Positions 17,100-26,974 are shown, counted from the stretch's first letter. The stretch: DNA of 31,568 nucleotides from an uncultured Eubacteriales bacterium (GCA_900321525.1 ONWL01000001.1:1-31568), one strand, 5' to 3'. The notes: generated by a model from the sequence alone, not told the origin. Numbers and translations: made by a program.

Positions 17100-17128
17100 T
17101 TGCAGAATGGACTTTCTAATGATAAAAT
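17100..17128 (+). promoter_or_regulatory. Sigma-A promoter of the HAD-araC operon
   Basis: TTGCAG (17100-17105) and TAAAAT (17123-17128) are separated by 17 bases. The predicted start near 17135 gives a leader of about 70 bases. Confidence 0.6.
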
Positions 17129-17203
17129 AGTTCAAAACAAATAAGTCTCATCTGTAATATGAACAAATTCCTCGCCCAATCGTCTATGAAAGGAATTTTT
17201 TCT

Positions 17204-17932
17204 ATGTATCAGAATTATATTTTTGACTTATACGGTACTCTGGCCGATATTCACACAGATGAAGAACAGCCTCTTCTCTGGGAAAAGTTAGCTTACTTTA
17301 TGGCAATGCAGGGAGCGCATTATACCCCTGCAGAACTGCATACACGTTATCAGGATTTGATTCGTGAAGAGGAGGCACAGACGCAGGCGGTTATTTTCTC
17401 ATCTACTGCTCCGAATGGAGCCGCTGAGATTGATATCTCAGTTATTTTTCATAAACTCTTCGAACAAAAGGGGATTTCTGCGTCAGAGCAGTTAGTCGCT
17501 CGTACGGCCATGTTCTTTCGCAGCGTTTCATTAGAAAAACTCAGACTTTTTGAAGGTGTCACAGAATTGTTGCAAAAATTACGGTATGCCGGCAAACAAG
17601 TTTATCTTTTATCCAATGCACAGAAACTTTTCACTCGCCCTGAATTGATTTCTTTAAAATTAACTCCATATTTTAATGGGATTTTATTATCCTCTGAGGC
17701 AGGGCATAAAAAACCTGACCCATATTTTTATGAAATGTTATTGACACAATATAAACTGGATCCAGCCTGTTCTGTCATGATCGGTAATGATGACATTGCA
17801 GATTGCCATGGTGCTGCAGCTGTTGGACTAGATAGTATGTATATCTGTACCGAACAGTCTCCTGTAAGAACCAGATCCCTTCCGGAGCATTGTATTGAAC
17901 TTTCCAATATCAGCGATGTGTTTTTAATCTAG
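17204..17932 (+). CDS. HAD-superfamily phosphatase
   Basis: The 242-residue protein shows the HAD motifs in order. Motif I is FDLYGTLAD near residue 8 (the second Asp of the usual DxD is replaced by Tyr in DLYGT, as is common in this branch). A helical cap follows, then motif II LLSNAQ, the motif III lysine in GHKKPDPYFYE, and motif IV GNDDIAD. It is likely a small-molecule phosphatase acting on a sugar or nucleotide phosphate; the substrate is unknown. I preferred the ATG at 17204 because it places motif I at the N-terminus and has AAAGGAA upstream; two earlier in-frame ATGs at 17159 and 17186 have no site. It is followed 38 bases later by the AraC gene and probably shares its transcript. 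Confidence 0.85.
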   Translation: MYQNYIFDLYGTLADIHTDEEQPLLWEKLAYFMAMQGAHYTPAELHTRYQDLIREEEAQTQAVIFSSTAPNGAAEIDISVIFHKLFEQKGISASEQLVARTAMFFRSVSLEKLRLFEGVTELLQKLRYAGKQVYLLSNAQKLFTRPELISLKLTPYFNGILLSSEAGHKKPDPYFYEMLLTQYKLDPACSVMIGNDDIADCHGAAAVGLDSMYICTEQSPVRTRSLPEHCIELSNISDVFLI

Positions 17933-17970
17933 TTTGTGCCTCTATTTTAGCGGCGGAATGGAGTATTTTT

Positions 17971-18912
17971 ATGAGTATTATCAATAAGATTACCAGTATC
18001 GAACAGGCAGTGGAAGTAGATGAAACTTTAAAGGAACGCAGCACACATGGTTCTTTTGAATTGCCCATCGAAACTTACATGGACAATTGTGTCATTTACC
18101 ACTCTCTTTATACCCACTGGCATGAGGAGATGGAGATTATCTATATAGAAAAAGGAAGCGGTTTTGCCCGTCTAAATGCAGAAACCTTCCGCATTAAAAA
18201 GGGAGATCTGCTGTTTATCAACTGTAACGTAGTACACAACATCAAGACGGATGTGATGAATACCCTCTATTATAAGAGCATTGTGTTCCATCCTAATTTC
18301 CTGCTGGGACAGGCAGGCGACCGTTTTCAGGAACGAGTCGTTGCCCCTCTGATGGAAAACCGGCTGGGCATTACTCCGCTGATCACTCCGGCTGATTTGC
18401 ATTATGGACAGATCTGTGGTCTGTTTACTCAGATTTATAACTGCTACAGTTTGAAGGAGCCATACTATTATGTGCTGTTAAAGTCTCTGTTCTATTCCTT
18501 GTTCTATGAGATGATGACTGATAACTATATCATCCCTTCTACACCGGAACAGACCAAAAACCTGCTGGTCATTCGTGATGTACTGGACTATATCAGCCAA
18601 CACTATCAGGAACCTTTGCGGGCAGAAGAGCTGACTGCACGTACCAATTACAGTGAAAGCTATTTTATGAAAATTTTCAAGCAGTATACTGGCAAGACCT
18701 TGATCTCGTATATCAATGATTACCGTTTGGAGCAAGCCAAATCACTTCTTCTTTACACGGATAATTCTGTCACAGAAATTGCATTACAGGTTGGTTTTAA
18801 CAGTACCAGTTACTTCATTAAAAAGTTTCAGGAAGCAAACCATATCTCTCCATATAAATTTAAGAGAGCCAGTGGAGAACATTCCGAATGGTTAGAGCAG
18901 TCTGGATTGTAA
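17971..18912 (+). CDS. AraC-family transcriptional regulator with cupin sensor domain
   Basis: The 313-residue regulator has an N-terminal cupin-type sensing domain with HWHEEMEIIYIEKGSG and FRIKKGDLLFINCNVVH. The C-terminal AraC DNA-binding domain of about 100 residues carries LRAEELTARTNYSESYFMKI and VTEIALQVGFNSTSYFIKKF. It should respond directly to a small sugar or sugar phosphate. It stands immediately before glgP on the same strand and faces the maltodextrin operon, so it is a good candidate to control glgP. The start at 17971 follows GGAG at a normal distance. Confidence 0.92.
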   Translation: MSIINKITSIEQAVEVDETLKERSTHGSFELPIETYMDNCVIYHSLYTHWHEEMEIIYIEKGSGFARLNAETFRIKKGDLLFINCNVVHNIKTDVMNTLYYKSIVFHPNFLLGQAGDRFQERVVAPLMENRLGITPLITPADLHYGQICGLFTQIYNCYSLKEPYYYVLLKSLFYSLFYEMMTDNYIIPSTPEQTKNLLVIRDVLDYISQHYQEPLRAEELTARTNYSESYFMKIFKQYTGKTLISYINDYRLEQAKSLLLYTDNSVTEIALQVGFNSTSYFIKKFQEANHISPYKFKRASGEHSEWLEQSGL

Positions 18913-18931
18913 TCTCAATTTTGTTTAATTT

Positions 18932-18953
18932 GTTTCCAAAACTTAATCGGTTT
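18932..18953 (+). promoter_or_regulatory. Candidate operator upstream of glgP, shared with malQ
   Basis: The blocks GTTT, CCAAA, TTA and TCGGTTT appear in the same order as at 5767-5789. The site is ten bases upstream of the glgP -35 box, where an activator would bind. The agreement with the malQ copy is 19 of 22 positions with one gap. Confidence 0.5.
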
Positions 18954-18962
18954 TTCTCAAAA

Positions 18963-18992
18963 TTGTAACAAAAAAGAACATGTTTGTTATAT
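18963..18992 (+). promoter_or_regulatory. Promoter of glgP
   Basis: TTGTAA (18963-18968) and TTATAT (18987-18992) are separated by 18 bases. The boxes are only moderately close to consensus, in line with a regulated promoter. The predicted leader is about 60 bases. Confidence 0.5.
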
Positions 18993-19058
18993 TTTATCTG
19001 TGCCATACATGATATTCTCTAATCACAAGGCTATGGCGAATATACAGGAGGTAATGAA

Positions 19059-21323
19059 ATGAAATCTTTCGCAAATACAATTGAATCTTTATTCCACAAG
19101 GATTGTGCAGCCTGTAGCAACGAAGAGTTGTATGCTGCACTGCTGACCTACACCAAAGGTCTGTTACAAGACAAAGGCTATCAGGAGGGCAAGAAGAAAA
19201 TCTATTATATCTCTGCTGAGTTCCTGATTGGAAAACTGCTTTCCAACAACTTGATCAATTTAGGCATTTATGACGAGATTGCCGCATATCTGAACGCAAA
19301 CGGAAAATCTCTTGCTGAAATTGAAGAGGTAGAATTAGAGCCATCTCTGGGAAATGGCGGTCTTGGAAGACTGGCTGCTTGTTTTCTGGATTCCATCGCC
19401 ACTCTGGGACTGCCTGGAGACGGTATCGGTCTGAATTACCACTTAGGTCTGTTTAAGCAGAAATTCCAAGACAACTTACAGCGTGAAACTCCAAACCCAT
19501 GGATCACTGCTGAAAATTGCTGGCTCAATCCAACTACCGTTTCCTACACTGTACCATTCAAGGGATTTTCTTTACAGTCCAAACTGTATGACATTGATGT
19601 AGCCGGTTACGACAACAAGTCCATCCGTCTGCGTCTCTTCGATTTCGAGGCAGTAGATGAAAATATGGTAGAGGATGGCATTTCCTTTAACAAAAAGGAT
19701 ATCCTGCACAACCTGACCCTGTTCTTATATCCGGATGACAGTGACAGCGATGGTCAGAAACTGCGTATTTACCAGCAGTATTTCATGGTCAGCAACGCAG
19801 CACAGCTGATTTTGGATGAAGCAATTGCAAAGGGTTCTAACCTGCACGACCTGGCAGATTATGCAGTGGTACAGATCAACGATACCCACCCAAGTATGAT
19901 CATCCCAGAATTCATCCGCCTGTTGACAGAAAGAGGCATCGCATTTGAAGAAGCATGTCAGATCGTATCTCATGTATGTGCGTATACCAATCATACCATT
20001 CTGGCAGAAGCATTGGAGAAATGGCCAAGTCACTACTTAAACGAAGTGGTTCCACATCTGGTACCAATTATCCGCCAGTTAGATGCTCGCATTAAGGCCC
20101 AGTATCCACAGGAAAATGTGGCCATCATCGACAAGAACGATGTGATTCACATGGCACACATGGATATTCACTATGGTTTCTCCATCAACGGTGTTGCCGC
20201 ACTGCATACCGATATTTTGAAGAATTCCGAATTAAAGGCATTCTATGAGATCTATCCGGAGAAGTTCAATAACAAGACCAACGGTATCACTTTCAGAAGA
20301 TGGTTACTGCACTGCAACCACGGTCTGGCAGACCTGATCACTTCTCTCATTGGAGATGGATATAAGAAAGATGCAGCTGAGTTAGAAAAGCTGTTGTTAT
20401 ACAGAGATCAGGAATCTGATGAAGTATTAGAGAAGCTGTTACAGATTAAGACTGATGCCAAGAAGGTATGCAAGAAGTTCATCCTGTCCAATACCGGTGT
20501 GGAAATTGATGAGAACAGTATCTTCGATATTCAGGTAAAGCGTCTCCATGAGTATAAGAGACAGCAGTTAAATGCGCTGTACATTATTTATAAATATTTA
20601 GACATCAAGCGTGGCAATCGTCCTTCTACCCCCATCACCTTTATCTTTGGTGCAAAGGCTGCTCCTGCTTATGTCATTGCAAAGGATATCATCCACTTAC
20701 TGCTCACATTGCAGCAGCTGATCGCAAACGATCCGGAAGTGGCTCCTTACATAAAGCTTGTTATGGTAGAGAATTACAATGTCAGCGCAGCTGAAAAACT
20801 GATTCCTGCCTGCGATATTTCCGAACAGATTTCCCTGGCTTCTAAAGAAGCTTCCGGTACCGGTAACATGAAGTTTATGTTAAATGGTGCGCTGACTCTG
20901 GGTACTATGGATGGCGCCAACGTAGAAATCTGCGAACTGGTAGGTCAGGAAAACATCTATATCTTTGGTGAAAGCAGTGATGCTGTCATCGAACATTATG
21001 CAAAGGGTGACTACAATGCAAGAAGCATTTATGAGTCTGATGCCCGTATCAAAGAGTGTGTAGACTTCATCGTCAGCGATGCTCTGCTGGCTCTGGGTCA
21101 TGAAGAAAACCTGTTCCGTCTGCACAACGAACTGGTCAACAAAGACTGGTTCATGACCTTGTTAGACTTCAACGGTTATGCTGCCGTAAAGGATCAGATG
21201 TTAGAAGACTATGCAGACAGAAAGACTTGGGCAAAGAAGATGCTTGTAAACATCGCCAAGGCCGGATTCTTCTCTTCCGACCGTACCATCGCCCAGTACA
21301 ATACTGATATTTGGAAATTATAA
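19059..21323 (+). CDS. glgP: Glycogen/maltodextrin phosphorylase (GT35)
   Basis: The 754-residue enzyme releases glucose-1-phosphate from the non-reducing end of alpha-1,4-glucans using pyridoxal phosphate. Visible motifs are [64 protein letters not shown] and the cofactor site [17 protein letters not shown] with the PLP lysine at residue 605. It is about 50 residues shorter than typical animal or enterobacterial glycogen phosphorylases, mainly at the N-terminus, where allosteric sites usually sit; this suggests a constitutive, maltodextrin-type enzyme. GGAGG precedes the start. Together with MalQ and the debranching enzyme it completes cytoplasmic dextrin breakdown. Confidence 0.95.
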   Translation: MKSFANTIESLFHKDCAACSNEELYAALLTYTKGLLQDKGYQEGKKKIYYISAEFLIGKLLSNNLINLGIYDEIAAYLNANGKSLAEIEEVELEPSLGNGGLGRLAACFLDSIATLGLPGDGIGLNYHLGLFKQKFQDNLQRETPNPWITAENCWLNPTTVSYTVPFKGFSLQSKLYDIDVAGYDNKSIRLRLFDFEAVDENMVEDGISFNKKDILHNLTLFLYPDDSDSDGQKLRIYQQYFMVSNAAQLILDEAIAKGSNLHDLADYAVVQINDTHPSMIIPEFIRLLTERGIAFEEACQIVSHVCAYTNHTILAEALEKWPSHYLNEVVPHLVPIIRQLDARIKAQYPQENVAIIDKNDVIHMAHMDIHYGFSINGVAALHTDILKNSELKAFYEIYPEKFNNKTNGITFRRWLLHCNHGLADLITSLIGDGYKKDAAELEKLLLYRDQESDEVLEKLLQIKTDAKKVCKKFILSNTGVEIDENSIFDIQVKRLHEYKRQQLNALYIIYKYLDIKRGNRPSTPITFIFGAKAAPAYVIAKDIIHLLLTLQQLIANDPEVAPYIKLVMVENYNVSAAEKLIPACDISEQISLASKEASGTGNMKFMLNGALTLGTMDGANVEICELVGQENIYIFGESSDAVIEHYAKGDYNARSIYESDARIKECVDFIVSDALLALGHEENLFRLHNELVNKDWFMTLLDFNGYAAVKDQMLEDYADRKTWAKKMLVNIAKAGFFSSDRTIAQYNTDIWKL

Positions 21324-21351
21324 TAAATTTGTTTGTTTTTTCCTTGTTGCC

Positions 21352-21390
21352 GCAAAGGCCCTCACGGTTCCGTGAGGGTCTTTGTGTTTT
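21352..21390. terminator. Intrinsic terminator between convergent glgP and the ferritin-like gene
   Basis: Fourteen-base arms (21352-21365 and 21372-21385) pair with two G-T pairs around GGTTCC; the core is CCCTCAC / GTGAGGG. The plus-strand side continues into TTTT. It serves glgP and may also serve the convergent gene. Confidence 0.75.
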
Positions 21391-21823
21391 ATAAATAGGG
21401 TCGAAGTTCAAACAAAAGCTTCGTCTCAATCTCAATCAGACTTTCTGCCAGTTTTTTTGCTTCCCCATCCGCAGTAGGATACTGATTCAAATATTTACAG
21501 ATGGAACGAATGCCCATATTGCAGCCATCGTGAATCAATGCCGCCGCGGTAGAATCCCCCGGCATCATCCGCATTTTCATCTCAATCTTACATTTGCTCA
21601 TCAACCGTGCACAAGGGTGAGGGTCTTTCTCCTCACTGCCATCCTGATTCAGCAATAGATTGGCACGGTTTCCCACTTCCTTATGTTTTTGCAGGGAATC
21701 CTTCAGAATCATCTTGAACTTTTGATTTTTCACCTGTTTCATGACACGCTCTATGCTGTTACAGCCGGTCTTCACCCCTGCATTGCATTCTCGCAACAAT
21801 CTAACTGTATCTTCTCTTGCCAT
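21389..21823 (-). CDS. Ferritin-like four-helix-bundle protein of unknown function
   Basis: The 144-residue product is all-helical with a heptad pattern. It begins with a VRLLRECNAGVKTGCNSIERVM helix and ends with IRSICKYLNQYPTADGEAKKLAESLIEIE. It recalls the small DUF2383-like, ferritin-like domain proteins common in Clostridia, and has several Cys and Met residues. I cannot assign metal ligands with confidence, so iron binding is not claimed. The start at 21823 follows GGAGG at seven bases. It follows degV on the same strand after 86 bases and ends against the glgP terminator. Confidence 0.65.
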   Translation of the reverse strand: MAREDTVRLLRECNAGVKTGCNSIERVMKQVKNQKFKMILKDSLQKHKEVGNRANLLLNQDGSEEKDPHPCARLMSKCKIEMKMRMMPGDSTAAALIHDGCNMGIRSICKYLNQYPTADGEAKKLAESLIEIETKLLFELRPYL

Positions 21824-21858
21824 ACCATTCCTCCATTTGAGTGACTCCTAAACAGTTA

Positions 21859-21879
21859 CAATCCATGTTTCAATCCATG
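21859..21879 (-). repeat. Tandem nine-base direct repeat upstream of the ferritin-like gene
   Basis: CAATCCATG occurs twice (21859-21867 and 21871-21879) separated by TTT. The 12-base periodicity is close to one helical turn, as in binding sites of winged-helix response regulators. No regulator can be named. Confidence 0.35.
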
Positions 21880-21909
21880 CAGGTTTAGTATGCACAAAAA
21901 TACCGTCTT

Positions 21910-22791
21910 TTATACAATTTCATACTTGGGCATCACTCCAATGCCAAGAGGATAGGATCCGGTGTGTACCGCAGACGCGATGCCGATCTGGTCACCAATA
22001 TGAACACAGGTCACGCCCAGTTCCTGCTCCACTGTCTGAATAAAAGCTTTGCCCTCCTCCACATCATATCCATATCCTACACAAAATGTATAATCCTCCT
22101 TGTTCAGGTGATTGTCCCCGAAGAACTTTTTACAGCTTTGCAGGGCAAGTGCCACAGACTTCTTTCTGGTACGTGCCACTCCACCCAATGTCACTTCCCC
22201 ATTGTTTAGCACAATAATGGGACGAATGCCCAGCTTATCCCCTGCCAGCACCGCCAGCTTGCCGATTCTACCATTTTTCTTCATATATTCCAGAGAACCA
22301 ATTGTAAAGAAGATTCTGGACATGCTGCGCATTTTCAACAGCTTCTCCACTGCCACATCAAATGGCACTCCATCATCCCTCATCCGCACCGCTTCATTCA
22401 CATACAAACCCTGTTCTACTGTATTCTGCAAAGAATCAATGACCGCAATCTGTGCATCCGGATACTCTTCTAACAGCACCTCTTTCGCCATACGGGCAGA
22501 ATTATAGCAGCCACTGAGATGGGTGGATATGGTCATCATCACCACAGGTTCCCCTGCCGCTACAAAAGGTCTGCATACATCCGCAAAATCCTCCACCGAT
22601 GCCAGAGAAGTCTTGGGATACACATGCTCCTCCACCATCAGACGATACAACTCCCGTTCCTTCATCTCTACTCTGTCTTTCAGGTAATGAACCCCGTCCA
22701 CTGTTACATATAGCGGCACCAAGGTCACGTCATGTTCCTGAATATATGCATCTGCCAGATCACAGGCACTGTCACTGATAATATGAAACAT
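21910..22791 (-). CDS. DegV-family fatty-acid-binding protein
   Basis: The 293-residue protein carries the family signatures SDSACDL at the N-terminus, MTISTHLSGCYNSARMA near residue 80, VIDSLQNT, and FTIGSLEYMKKNGRIGK near residue 160. The protein ends GSYPLGIGVMPKYEIV. DegV/FakB proteins bind fatty acids and can present them to a FakA kinase; no fakA is present here, so its partner is unknown. GGAGG before the ATG at 22791 fixes the start. It has its own promoter and is probably followed by the ferritin-like gene. Confidence 0.9.
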   Translation of the reverse strand: MFHIISDSACDLADAYIQEHDVTLVPLYVTVDGVHYLKDRVEMKERELYRLMVEEHVYPKTSLASVEDFADVCRPFVAAGEPVVMMTISTHLSGCYNSARMAKEVLLEEYPDAQIAVIDSLQNTVEQGLYVNEAVRMRDDGVPFDVAVEKLLKMRSMSRIFFTIGSLEYMKKNGRIGKLAVLAGDKLGIRPIIVLNNGEVTLGGVARTRKKSVALALQSCKKFFGDNHLNKEDYTFCVGYGYDVEEGKAFIQTVEQELGVTCVHIGDQIGIASAVHTGSYPLGIGVMPKYEIV

Positions 22792-22834
22792 CGTTTATTC
22801 CTCCATTCTGAAACCCATATATTTTGATCATTTC

Positions 22835-22863
22835 AGTAACTGTTCCATATCTTCACAGTTACT
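22835..22863 (-). promoter_or_regulatory. Inverted repeat in the degV leader
   Basis: AGTAACTG (22835-22842) and CAGTTACT (22856-22863) pair perfectly around 13 bases in the predicted degV leader. No T-run follows, so it is not a terminator. Confidence 0.4.
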
Positions 22864-22895
22864 CATTTCAAATGAATTTTCATTTCAGTCCTTTC

Positions 22896-22924
22896 ATTAT
22901 AACACATGGTTTCCAAAACCACAA
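22896..22924 (-). promoter_or_regulatory. Sigma-A promoter of degV with a palindrome in the spacer
   Basis: On the minus strand TTGTGG (22919-22924) and TATAAT (22896-22901) are 17 bases apart. The spacer and the -35 box are covered by TGGTTTTGGAAACCA (22907-22921), a six-base inverted repeat around TGG, which could be a repressor site. Confidence 0.6.
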
Positions 22925-22966
22925 TAAGTCGTTTTGGATAGAACACATATAAAAAAGTGGAATAGC

Positions 22967-23008
22967 AAAATCCCCTTTCACACAAACCATCATGTGTGAA
23001 AGGGGATT
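22967..23008 (-). terminator. Intrinsic terminator of glnN
   Basis: Perfect 16-base arms AATCCCCTTTCACACA (22969-22984) and TGTGTGAAAGGGGATT (22993-23008) enclose eight bases. On the minus strand TTTTGC follows. It lies four bases past the glnN stop. Confidence 0.88.
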
Positions 23009-23011
23009 CTT

Positions 23012-25108
23012 TTATACTCCGAAAAGCAGGTCGGTATAGGAAGGATATGGCCAATACTTTGCGGCTGTCTCCTTTTCCATACTGTCTCCGATTTTTCTCA
23101 GCTCCTGCATCTTCTCAAAAATGTGCACTCTGCTGTAATATGCCCGTTCCAGATTGTCTTCCAGCCTGGAGGCCTGCTCCACTGCCTCTTCCAGTTCGGC
23201 AGTCTTTTCACAGAAAGCAACCAGCTGATTGGAAAGACCGGTGATTAGGTTTTCCTCTACAGATGTGGGAATCGATGCGGAAAGTGCCTTTTTCGCCAGA
23301 GCCGCATCGGTCAATTCTTTCACAAATGCGGTCACAGCAGGTGTAATATTTTTCTTGGCCATCTCAATCATAGTGCAGGCTTCAATGTTCATTTGGTTGT
23401 TGTATTCACTCAGATTGATCTCATACCGTGCCCGGAATTCCTGCTCTGACATAATGTTGTGCTTCACAAACAACTCCACATTCTTCTGATCCATAAAATG
23501 GCTGTATGCTTCCGGAAGAGAATGAAAATTGTATAACCCTCTTCTTTCCGCCTCTTTCATCCATTCTTCTGAATAATTGTCCCCATTGAAGATAATATTC
23601 TGATGGTCTGTGAATGTTTTCTTGATCAATGCTTTCACTGCATCCATCCGGTCTGTTTCTGAAACGTCTTTCAACTCTTCATAAAACTGACACAGCTCTT
23701 CCGCAACCATTGTATTCAGCATATAATTTGGACACGCAATATTCAATGCGGATCCCAGTGCACGGAATTCAAATTTATTGCCTGTAAATGCAAATGGAGA
23801 GGTTCTGTTTCTGTCAGACGTATCCTTCTTGAAATCCGCAAGTACATCCACGCCGGTGTACATCTTTGTCTTTCCTTCACTCTTGTATGAAACGCCGTCA
23901 ATGATAGACTGTACCAAAGCACCCAGATCATCCCCCAAATACATGGAAATGATGGCAGGTGGTGCCTCATTGGCACCCAAACGATGATCATTTCCTGCGG
24001 AAGCCACTGTAATGCGCAGCAGATCCTGATATTCATGGACCGCTTTCACAATGGCCGCAAGGAACAGCTGGAACTGTAAGTTGTCTTCCGGATGACTGCC
24101 GGGACTTAAGAGATTCTCCCCTGTATCAGTGGTGATGGACCAGTTGTCATGCTTTCCGGAACCATTCACTCCGGCAAAGGGCTTTTCATGGAGCAGACAA
24201 ACCAGATCATGCTTTTCTGCAATCTTTTTCATCACTTCCATCATCAGCTCATTGTGGTCTGTTGCAATATTGGAAGTGGAAAAAATAGGTGCCAGTTCAT
24301 GCTGGGATGGTGCCACTTCATTGTGCTTGGTTTTGGCAAGAACGCCCAACTTCCAGAGTTCTTCATCCAAATCTCTCATGTATTCCGAAACTCTTGTCTT
24401 AATCACGCCAAAATAGTGATCATCCAGTTCCTGTCCCTTTGGAGCCATTGCACCAAACAGTGTTCTTCCAGTCAATTTCAGATCCACCCGCTGCTCATAC
24501 AGGCTCTTATCAATCAGGAAATATTCCTGCTCCGCACCTACTGTTGTGATCACACGCTTCACATCTGTCTTTCCCAGAAGATGCAGCACTTTCACCGCCT
24601 GCTCACTTAACCGTTCCATGGAACGAAGCAGCGGTGTCTTCTTATCCAGCACTTCTCCTGTATAAGAACAAAATGCAGTCGGAATATAAAGAGAGCCATC
24701 TTTGATAAATGCCGGTGAAGTAGGATCCCATGTGGTATATCCTCTGGCCTCAAAAGTAGCTCTGATTCCACCGCTTGGGAAAGAGGATGCGTCCGGCTCT
24801 CCCTTGATCAACTCTTTGCCTGAAAACTCCATGATGACCTGCCCGTCACCACTTGGGACAATAAAACTGTCATGCTTTTCTGCCGTCACACCGGTCATGG
24901 GCTGGAACCAGTGGGTGAAATGGGTACATCCCTTTTCCACTGCCCAGTCTTTCATGGCATTGGCCACTACATTTGCAATGCTGATATCCAACGCCTCACC
25001 ATTTTCAACGGTCTTTTTCAACGCTTTATAAGTAGCCTGGGGAAGCCGCTCCTGCATGACAGCATCATTAAACACCATACTTCCAAACATTTCCGGTACC
25101 TTACTCAT
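23012..25108 (-). CDS. glnN: Glutamine synthetase type III (GlnN)
   Basis: The 698-residue protein is the large GSIII form that makes glutamine from glutamate, ammonia and ATP. Visible signatures are MFGSMVFND at the N-terminus, [56 protein letters not shown] and the long C-terminal helical region. The chosen ATG at 25108 (MSKVPEMFG) has GGAGG at seven bases; 15 extra in-frame codons upstream have no site. It is flanked by a strong terminator downstream and an intergenic region of 213 bases upstream, so it is probably a single-gene unit. Confidence 0.95.
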   Translation of the reverse strand: MSKVPEMFGSMVFNDAVMQERLPQATYKALKKTVENGEALDISIANVVANAMKDWAVEKGCTHFTHWFQPMTGVTAEKHDSFIVPSGDGQVIMEFSGKELIKGEPDASSFPSGGIRATFEARGYTTWDPTSPAFIKDGSLYIPTAFCSYTGEVLDKKTPLLRSMERLSEQAVKVLHLLGKTDVKRVITTVGAEQEYFLIDKSLYEQRVDLKLTGRTLFGAMAPKGQELDDHYFGVIKTRVSEYMRDLDEELWKLGVLAKTKHNEVAPSQHELAPIFSTSNIATDHNELMMEVMKKIAEKHDLVCLLHEKPFAGVNGSGKHDNWSITTDTGENLLSPGSHPEDNLQFQLFLAAIVKAVHEYQDLLRITVASAGNDHRLGANEAPPAIISMYLGDDLGALVQSIIDGVSYKSEGKTKMYTGVDVLADFKKDTSDRNRTSPFAFTGNKFEFRALGSALNIACPNYMLNTMVAEELCQFYEELKDVSETDRMDAVKALIKKTFTDHQNIIFNGDNYSEEWMKEAERRGLYNFHSLPEAYSHFMDQKNVELFVKHNIMSEQEFRARYEINLSEYNNQMNIEACTMIEMAKKNITPAVTAFVKELTDAALAKKALSASIPTSVEENLITGLSNQLVAFCEKTAELEEAVEQASRLEDNLERAYYSRVHIFEKMQELRKIGDSMEKETAAKYWPYPSYTDLLFGV

Positions 25109-25150
25109 CTTCAATCCTCCACTTTCTAATTTTAACTCTAAAATCATCTG

Positions 25151-25166
25151 CACAGTTTTTACTGTG
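25151..25166 (-). promoter_or_regulatory. Small hairpin in the glnN leader
   Basis: CACAGT-TTTT-ACTGTG forms a perfect six-pair hairpin 43 bases before the start codon. The rest of the 25109-25321 gap contains an AT-rich stretch with only a weak -10 (TATAAA near 25190-25200) and no recognisable nitrogen-regulator site. Confidence 0.35.
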
Positions 25167-25321
25167 TATTAAGAAAAGAATTCTGCATGTTTTATATCAT
25201 CTTTCCATAAGCATATTGTCTCTGGAAAATGTTCCTACCTTCCTTTTGGCAAAACTCCTCTGTAAAACAAAAAACACGCTCTATATCCAAATTTTGATGC
25301 AAAGTGTTGATTTACAATTGG

Positions 25322-25993
25322 CTAGAACACCATATGGTTTCGATAAATTCCCTGCTCCAACTCTTCCATCCACTGATCCATGCTGAAATAGCGGTAGTCA
25401 AACAGTTTTACAATCAGACCGTAATTTTCTCCATCCCCTGCCACTGCATTGGCCTCGTCTGTGTCCACATGCATGGCAAGCTTGAAACTCTTATCAATCC
25501 GCACCACCACATCCGCAAAGATCAGATAGCGCTCATAGCTTTTTGCCACCACGCAGACAATGTCGTTGTCATGCACTTGAAAGCGGATGGCATCTGTAGG
25601 TGTCATATGAATGTGCCGCTTTGCCACGATCACCCCTTCTGAGAGGGTCACCTGCCGCTCTCCTGCCCGTAACATACAACCTGGTGTATCTGTAATATCA
25701 CCGGACTGGCGAATCACTCCCGGGATCCCCAGTTTTCTGGCATCGGTCTGAGATACTTCCACCTGAGAACTTTTCCGAAGGGGTCCCAGCACACCTACAT
25801 TTTCAAAGGTACCCTTTGGACCTACGATGGTCACCCGCTCTTCGGAAAGATACTGTCCCGGCTGGCTCAAATATTTCTTCGGGGTAGGTCTGGCCCCTCT
25901 TCCAAATAGTGCTTCAAAATCTTCTTTACACAGATGTACATGTCTGGCAGAAGTTTCAATGGGAATCCGCATTCTGCTTGTTACATTTTCCAT
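25322..25993 (-). CDS. pduL: PduL-type phosphotransacylase without encapsulation peptide
   Basis: The 223-residue protein has the two-domain PduL layout with the zinc-ligand motifs SARHVHL near residue 15 and VAKRHIHMTP near 120, plus LAMHVDTDEANA near 180. It would interconvert acetyl- or propionyl-CoA and the acyl-phosphate. The N-terminus before the first motif is only about 14 residues and lacks the amphipathic helix that targets PduL into microcompartments, so a free cytoplasmic enzyme is inferred. The start at 25993 follows AAAAGGAAAAG, 23 bases after the porB stop. Gene order suggests it replaces Pta behind the pyruvate oxidoreductase. Confidence 0.9.
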   Translation of the reverse strand: MENVTSRMRIPIETSARHVHLCKEDFEALFGRGARPTPKKYLSQPGQYLSEERVTIVGPKGTFENVGVLGPLRKSSQVEVSQTDARKLGIPGVIRQSGDITDTPGCMLRAGERQVTLSEGVIVAKRHIHMTPTDAIRFQVHDNDIVCVVAKSYERYLIFADVVVRIDKSFKLAMHVDTDEANAVAGDGENYGLIVKLFDYRYFSMDQWMEELEQGIYRNHMVF

Positions 25994-26016
25994 GTTTCTT
26001 TTCCTTTTTTGTATGA

Positions 26017-26955
26017 TCATTCCTGGCAAAGGAACAGCAGTTCTTCCCAACGCTTATCTACCTCTGCCTGGAAGGCCTCGATGAGATGTTCATTGCCTGG
26101 CTTAAACAAGTGCTTGAATCTACCCTGTCTCTTTAAGAAGTCCTCTAATGGCAGTTTGTTCTTTGGCTTGTAGCTTAAAATCCACTTGCCATCAATGACC
26201 TCGAACAATGGCCAGTAACAGGTCTCTACCGCAGATTTACAGATTTCCACCAGATCCCCTGTCTCATATCTCCATCCACGAGGACATGGGGCAAGCACAT
26301 TTAAGAATGCGGCTCCTGGTGTATAGATGGCCTTTTCTGCCTTGGTGTACAGATCCTTCATGTTGCCGATGAAGGTGGTCTGTCCCACATATGGGATATG
26401 GTGAGCTGCCATAATCTGTGCCAGATCTTTTCTGGTTTGTGGCTTGCCGTTGGACACCTTACCTGCCGGAGTGGTGGTGGTATCTGCATAAGTCGGAGTG
26501 GCAGAAGAACGCTGGATACCGGTATTCATATATGCGCCATTGTCATAGCACACATATACCATATCATGTCCACGCTCCATGGCACCGGAAAGAGACTGCA
26601 AACCGATGTCGTATGTACCGCCGTCACCGCCAAATGTGATGAACTTATAGGTATCGTCAATCTTGCCTTTTTTCTTCAAGGCACGATAGGCGGTTTCCGC
26701 TCCTGCAAGTGTTGCACCTGCATTGGCAAACGCAGTATGGATGTAACTGTCCTCATATGCAGTATAGGGATACATGAAAGTAGAAACTTCCAGACATCCG
26801 GTGGCATTGCCGATGACAGCCTTATCACCCGGATGCAGTGCTTTCAGTACATTTCTGGTTGCAATGGTACCGCCGCATCCGGCACACATTCTATGTCCCG
26901 GTGCAAGACGATCTTCCCGATTCTGTATTTCTTTGAAATTAAATGTCTGTTCCAT
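26017..26955 (-). CDS. porB: 2-oxoacid:ferredoxin oxidoreductase beta subunit (PorB)
   Basis: The 312-residue subunit binds thiamine diphosphate and an iron-sulfur cluster. It shows RMCAGCGG near the N-terminus (cluster ligands), NATGCLEVSTFMYPYTAYEDSY in short blocks, and the TPP motif FGGDGGTYDIGLQSLSGA. A later CYDNGAYMNTGIQRS block and cysteine-bearing LAPCPRGW are also typical of pyruvate-specific enzymes. I chose the second ATG (26955), because GGAGG is seven bases from it and only one base from the ATG at 26961. It lies 19 bases after porA. Confidence 0.93.
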   Translation of the reverse strand: MEQTFNFKEIQNREDRLAPGHRMCAGCGGTIATRNVLKALHPGDKAVIGNATGCLEVSTFMYPYTAYEDSYIHTAFANAGATLAGAETAYRALKKKGKIDDTYKFITFGGDGGTYDIGLQSLSGAMERGHDMVYVCYDNGAYMNTGIQRSSATPTYADTTTTPAGKVSNGKPQTRKDLAQIMAAHHIPYVGQTTFIGNMKDLYTKAEKAIYTPGAAFLNVLAPCPRGWRYETGDLVEICKSAVETCYWPLFEVIDGKWILSYKPKNKLPLEDFLKRQGRFKHLFKPGNEHLIEAFQAEVDKRWEELLFLCQE

Positions 26956-26974
26956 GTTCATTCCTCCGATCCCA

